Made by a program: the position numbers and the translations under genes. This document shows, piece after piece, positions 61,540-64,000 of a stretch of DNA of 64,000 nt. Location of the stretch: NCBI GenBank assembly GCA_017829075.1, contig JAGAJA010000042.1, positions 1 through 64,000 of the forward strand, read 5' to 3'. The stretch's first letter is position 1. The number at the start of each line of letters is the position of its first letter. The notes beneath the pieces were generated by a model. It was not told the DNA's origin. It saw only the letters and a program-made list of their open reading frames with translations, and did not search any database. This DNA comes from Oscillospiraceae bacterium. GTDB taxonomy: Bacteria; Bacillota_A; Clostridia; Oscillospirales; Ruminococcaceae.

Positions 61540-61669
61540 CAGGCTGTCGATAAACCACCATCTGCGTCGTCACTCCGCATAACGGCAGGCACAAAGCCTA
61601 GCCGTTATGCGGGTTCCTAGCATCTGGCGGCTTCTCGCCACCCTGAAAAGGTACTTTTGCTACAACCTG
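61540..61669. mobile_element. 130-bp terminator-associated element T3
   Basis: Ends CAGGCTGTCG and the complement of CAGGTTGTAG, similar to the ends of the 189/190-bp elements. The interior differs and contains a perfect 12-bp stem (CCGCATAACGGC / GCCGTTATGCGG) around AGGC/GCCT. No coding capacity. Confidence 0.75.
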
Positions 61670-61697
61670 GGGGCAGGGGAAAACCTCTGCCTTTTTT
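61670..61697 (+). terminator. Terminator hairpin, right copy flanking element T3
   Basis: Exact direct repeat of 61516-61537 followed by TTTTTT, a complete intrinsic terminator for the ABC operon. Confidence 0.88.
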
Positions 61698-61783
61698 GTT
61701 TATTTTTAACTAAAGTGTTGTTGCTCTTTCACTAATAGTATGCAATATGTCTAAAATGTATAGAGGCTATGCGTATTTAACAT

Positions 61784-61812
61784 TTTACAAGCCTGTATAG
61801 AAATGATATAAT
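61784..61812 (+). promoter_or_regulatory. Promoter of the Fe-alcohol dehydrogenase gene
   Basis: TTTACA at 61784 and TATAAT at 61807 with a 17-nt spacer. No good Rex site is visible. Confidence 0.75.
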
Positions 61813-61894
61813 AAAATTATTAAAAACCAATAGATTATTATGCTTTTTTCTGTTGGTTTTTCACAATATTTTCACATATGGAGGTACACTTCAA

Positions 61895-63112
61895 ATGGCT
61901 AGATTTACTTTACCGAGAGACGTTTATCATGGAAAGGGCTCTCTTGAGAACCTCAAGTCCCTTAAGGGCAAGAAGGCTGTCATCGTTGTAGGCGGCGGTT
62001 CCATGAAGCGCTTCGGCTTCCTCGACAGAGCAGAGGCTTATCTTAAGGAAGCAGGCATGGAGGTTATGATCATTGACGGCGTTGAGCCGGATCCTTCTGT
62101 TACCACCGTAATGAACGGCGCTGCAAAGATGCTGGAATTCAACCCTGACTGGATCGTTGCAATGGGCGGCGGTTCTCCTATCGACGCTGCAAAGGCAATG
62201 TGGATCAAGTACGAGTATCCGGAATGTACCTTTGAGGATATGTGCAAGGTATTCGGTATCCCTGAGCTGAGAAAGAAAGCACACTTCTGCGCTATTCCTT
62301 CCACCTCCGGTACCGCTACTGAGGTTACTGCATTCTCTATCATCACCGATTATGACAAGGGTATCAAGTATCCTATCGCTGACTTCGAGATCACTCCTGA
62401 TGTAGCTATCGTTGATTCCGACCTTGCTGAAACAATGCCCCAGAAGCTTACAGCTCACACCGGTATGGACGCTATGACCCATGCTGTTGAGGCTTATGTT
62501 TCCACCGCAAACTGCGACTACACAGACGCGCTTGCTATCCATGCGATCGAGATGATTCAGGCTGACCTCGTTGATTCCTATAACGGCGACATGGCTGCCC
62601 GTGCAAGAATGCACAACGCACAGTGCCTCGCAGGTATGGCATTCTCCAACGCTCTGCTCGGTATCGTACACTCTATGGCTCACAAGACCGGCGCAATCTT
62701 TGCTGACTATGGCGCACACATCATTCACGGCGCTGCAAACGCAATGTACCTGCCTAAGGTAATCGCATTCAACGCTAAGGATCCGACCGCTAAGAAGCGT
62801 TACGGCGTAATTGCTGACTACATGAAGCTCGGCGGCGCAAACGATGATGAAAAGGTTGCTAACCTCATCAAGTACCTCCGCAAGATGAACGATGATCTGA
62901 AGATTCCGCACTGCATCAAGAACTACGGCGCAGACAGCTACCCCACAGAGCAGGGCTTCGTTCCTGAGAACGTATTCCTTGAAAGACTGCACGATATTGC
63001 AGTAAATGCTATCGGCGACGCTTGCACCGGCTCCAACCCCCGTCAGCCTTCCGTTGAGGAGATGGAGAAGCTGCTCAAGTGCTGCTACTACGACACTGAG
63101 GTTGACTTCTAA
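61895..63112 (+). CDS. Iron-containing (group III) alcohol dehydrogenase
   Basis: 405 residues from ATG 61895 (GGAGGT upstream). The NAD-binding loop is GGGSPIDAAK; PSTSGTATEVT follows; the metal ligands are the Asp in FEITPDVAIVDSD region and His in HAVEAY, GIVHSMAHK and HGAANAM. It reduces aldehydes to alcohols with NAD(P)H or the reverse. Strong codon bias toward few codons suggests high expression. Confidence 0.93.
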   Translation: MARFTLPRDVYHGKGSLENLKSLKGKKAVIVVGGGSMKRFGFLDRAEAYLKEAGMEVMIIDGVEPDPSVTTVMNGAAKMLEFNPDWIVAMGGGSPIDAAKAMWIKYEYPECTFEDMCKVFGIPELRKKAHFCAIPSTSGTATEVTAFSIITDYDKGIKYPIADFEITPDVAIVDSDLAETMPQKLTAHTGMDAMTHAVEAYVSTANCDYTDALAIHAIEMIQADLVDSYNGDMAARARMHNAQCLAGMAFSNALLGIVHSMAHKTGAIFADYGAHIIHGAANAMYLPKVIAFNAKDPTAKKRYGVIADYMKLGGANDDEKVANLIKYLRKMNDDLKIPHCIKNYGADSYPTEQGFVPENVFLERLHDIAVNAIGDACTGSNPRQPSVEEMEKLLKCCYYDTEVDF

Positions 63113-63135
63113 TCTTAGTCAATAACTACATAAGA

Positions 63136-63163
63136 AACCCCGTCGGGCTCTCCGGCGGGGTTT
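63136..63163 (+). terminator. Terminator after the alcohol dehydrogenase gene
   Basis: AACCCCGTCGG pairs with CCGGCGGGGTT followed by a short T tract. A further hairpin (AGGGACT/AGTCCCT, about 63211-63236) lies next to the minus-strand gene end. Confidence 0.8.
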
Positions 63164-63242
63164 AGTTGTTTATACTTCCACAATGATGAAAGAACATTGT
63201 AAACAATCTCAGGGACTCTCAATTAAGAAAGTCCCTGTATTG

Positions 63243-64000
63243 TTATTCTGTTTTGTTGTCCTCAGGAAGAATTATCGGAGCAGTTCCGTCCTCGATCATT
63301 TCCAGCATAAGAGGAACGATCTTCGGGTCAAGCTGTGTTCCGGCAACCCGCTTTAGCTCCTCAATGATTACCTCGGAGGGAAGGGTATCACGGTAACAGC
63401 GCCTGCTAGACATTGCGTCATAGGTATCCGCGACACCGATTATCCTTGCGATCAGCGGAATATCCTCGCCCGAAAGCCCCTCGCAGTAACCCTTTCCGTC
63501 GTAGCGCTCGTGGTGGTATTTTGCGCCCTCGGCGATCTCCGGAATAGCTGTGTAGTCCTTCAGAATTTCCGCGCCTATCACCGGGTGCTGCTGAATTATC
63601 TTCCGTTCCTCGTCAGTCAGCTTGCCGGGCTTGTTCAGAATGCTGTCAGGAATACCTATCTTGCCGATATCGTGCATCAGTGCAACATAATAAATATGTT
63701 CCTGCTCGTCCTTGTCCATATCCATGCGGCGGGCTATCTCTCTTGAATAATTCGCCACACGCAGCGAATGTCCGTTCGTGTACTTGTCCTTTGCGTCAAT
63801 AGTACCAGCAAAGGTCTTGAACGACTGGTCGATGATCTCCTTGTATTCTTTCTGGCGACGCTTCATGCGGTTAATTCTTGCGTAAAGCGCGAGCACTGTA
63901 ATCCCAACGGTGACAGCCAGAGCGCAGATAACTATGATCGCAATAAATCCCGGCTGCTCGTTGATGGCTTTGTCCTTTTTGATGTTCACGCTGTAGGTGT
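63243..64000 (-). CDS. HD-GYP domain protein, 5' end beyond the window
   Basis: The frame has no stop up to the window edge, so the gene starts outside. It reads a short extracytoplasmic end, a membrane helix (FIAIIVICALAVTVGITVLAL), a linker, then an HD-GYP domain with HSLRVANYSREIARR, ALMHDIGKIGIPDSIL, HHERYDGKGYCEG and IIGVADTYDAMSS. HD-GYP enzymes hydrolyse cyclic di-nucleotides. The GYP triad reads GYC. It may have a sensor domain in the missing part. Confidence 0.88.
   Translation of the reverse strand, partial: TYSVNIKKDKAINEQPGFIAIIVICALAVTVGITVLALYARINRMKRRQKEYKEIIDQSFKTFAGTIDAKDKYTNGHSLRVANYSREIARRMDMDKDEQEHIYYVALMHDIGKIGIPDSILNKPGKLTDEERKIIQQHPVIGAEILKDYTAIPEIAEGAKYHHERYDGKGYCEGLSGEDIPLIARIIGVADTYDAMSSRRCYRDTLPSEVIIEELKRVAGTQLDPKIVPLMLEMIEDGTAPIILPEDNKTE

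Noticed and set aside
61690..61720. Rex site before the alcohol dehydrogenase gene
   Set aside because: TTGTTTATTTTTAACTAA misses several conserved positions and lies 65 nt or more before the promoter.
61910..62992. 360-codon open frame antisense to the alcohol dehydrogenase
   Set aside because: The sense gene is highly biased in codon use and carries all family motifs; the antisense frame is a by-product of that bias.
1..64000. CRISPR arrays, rRNA genes, complete insertion sequences
   Set aside because: No regularly spaced direct repeats, no rRNA sequence and no transposase gene could be seen on either strand.

Overview
The window looks like a chromosomal segment of a strictly anaerobic Gram-positive Clostridia, most likely Oscillospiraceae/Ruminococcaceae. 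The evidence is a three-subunit electron-bifurcating [FeFe] hydrogenase under a Rex-like operator, a minimal SufC-SufB pair, Cys T-box control, many TTG/GTG starts behind AGGAGG-type ribosome sites, lipoproteins with Gram-positive lipoboxes, LytTR/DUF3021 and HD-GYP signalling, and moderately high GC. The genus is an inference from gene content only.

Layout. 1-1210 is the right end of an integrated element: a rolling-circle Rep gene, then a 3' fragment of initiator tRNA that marks the attachment site. 1.3-2.5 kb holds an orphan SARP-type response regulator and a small conserved gene. 2.65-5.2 kb is an Fe-S Rrf2 regulator with nadA and mnmA. 5.4-9.6 kb is hydCBA. 9.8-14.2 kb holds small membrane proteins, an Lgt-like protein, sufC-sufB, a HEYGH membrane protein and a double GNAT. 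14.3-22.7 kb is a compact eight-gene phospho-signalling operon (Ser/Thr kinase, coiled-coil protein, Zn-ribbon/FHA, NrdG-like radical SAM, unknown, coiled-coil/LRR, Clp-type AAA+, PP2C). 22.8-26.7 kb has a DrrAB-type exporter with LytTR/DUF3021, and azlCD. 27-33 kb has aspS and a heterodimeric ABC exporter. 33.4-39.7 kb has an SPFH/RHH/SdpI-like module, a YjfB-like gene, a DAO-Rieske oxidoreductase, a GH31 glycosidase and sfsA. 39.7-45 kb, on the minus strand, is a Cys T-box operon cysE-cysS plus three cyclophilin lipoproteins, preceded upstream by three small unknown genes. 46-49 kb has a phosphodiesterase, birA, a CYTH protein and alr. 49.4-55.3 kb has an LCP-like gene, LUD, manA, glcK, ilvD and an S2P protease. 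55.4-64 kb has an AIM24 protein, an ABC system with a very large CARDB-like exported protein, an Fe-alcohol dehydrogenase and a truncated HD-GYP gene.

How the genes connect. Fe-S supply (SufCB, Fe-S Rrf2) serves NadA, the hydrogenase, IlvD and a radical SAM protein. HydABC and the Fe-ADH are fermentative redox sinks. The 14-22 kb operon has the kinase/phosphatase/FHA/Clp-ATPase parts list of the type VI secretion phosphorylation pathway but no secretion structural genes; it is the best candidate for an undescribed system.

The non-coding DNA is rich in small palindromic repeats. Three elements (28.9, 47.9 and 61.5 kb) have related ends and each is flanked by a direct repeat that is a complete transcription-terminator hairpin, as if the element inserts into terminators and duplicates them. 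Two copies of another hairpin element lie at 14.2 and 56.3 kb, one MITE abuts the -35 box of aspS (26.8 kb), and a fourth repeat type lies at 11.0 and 33.3 kb.
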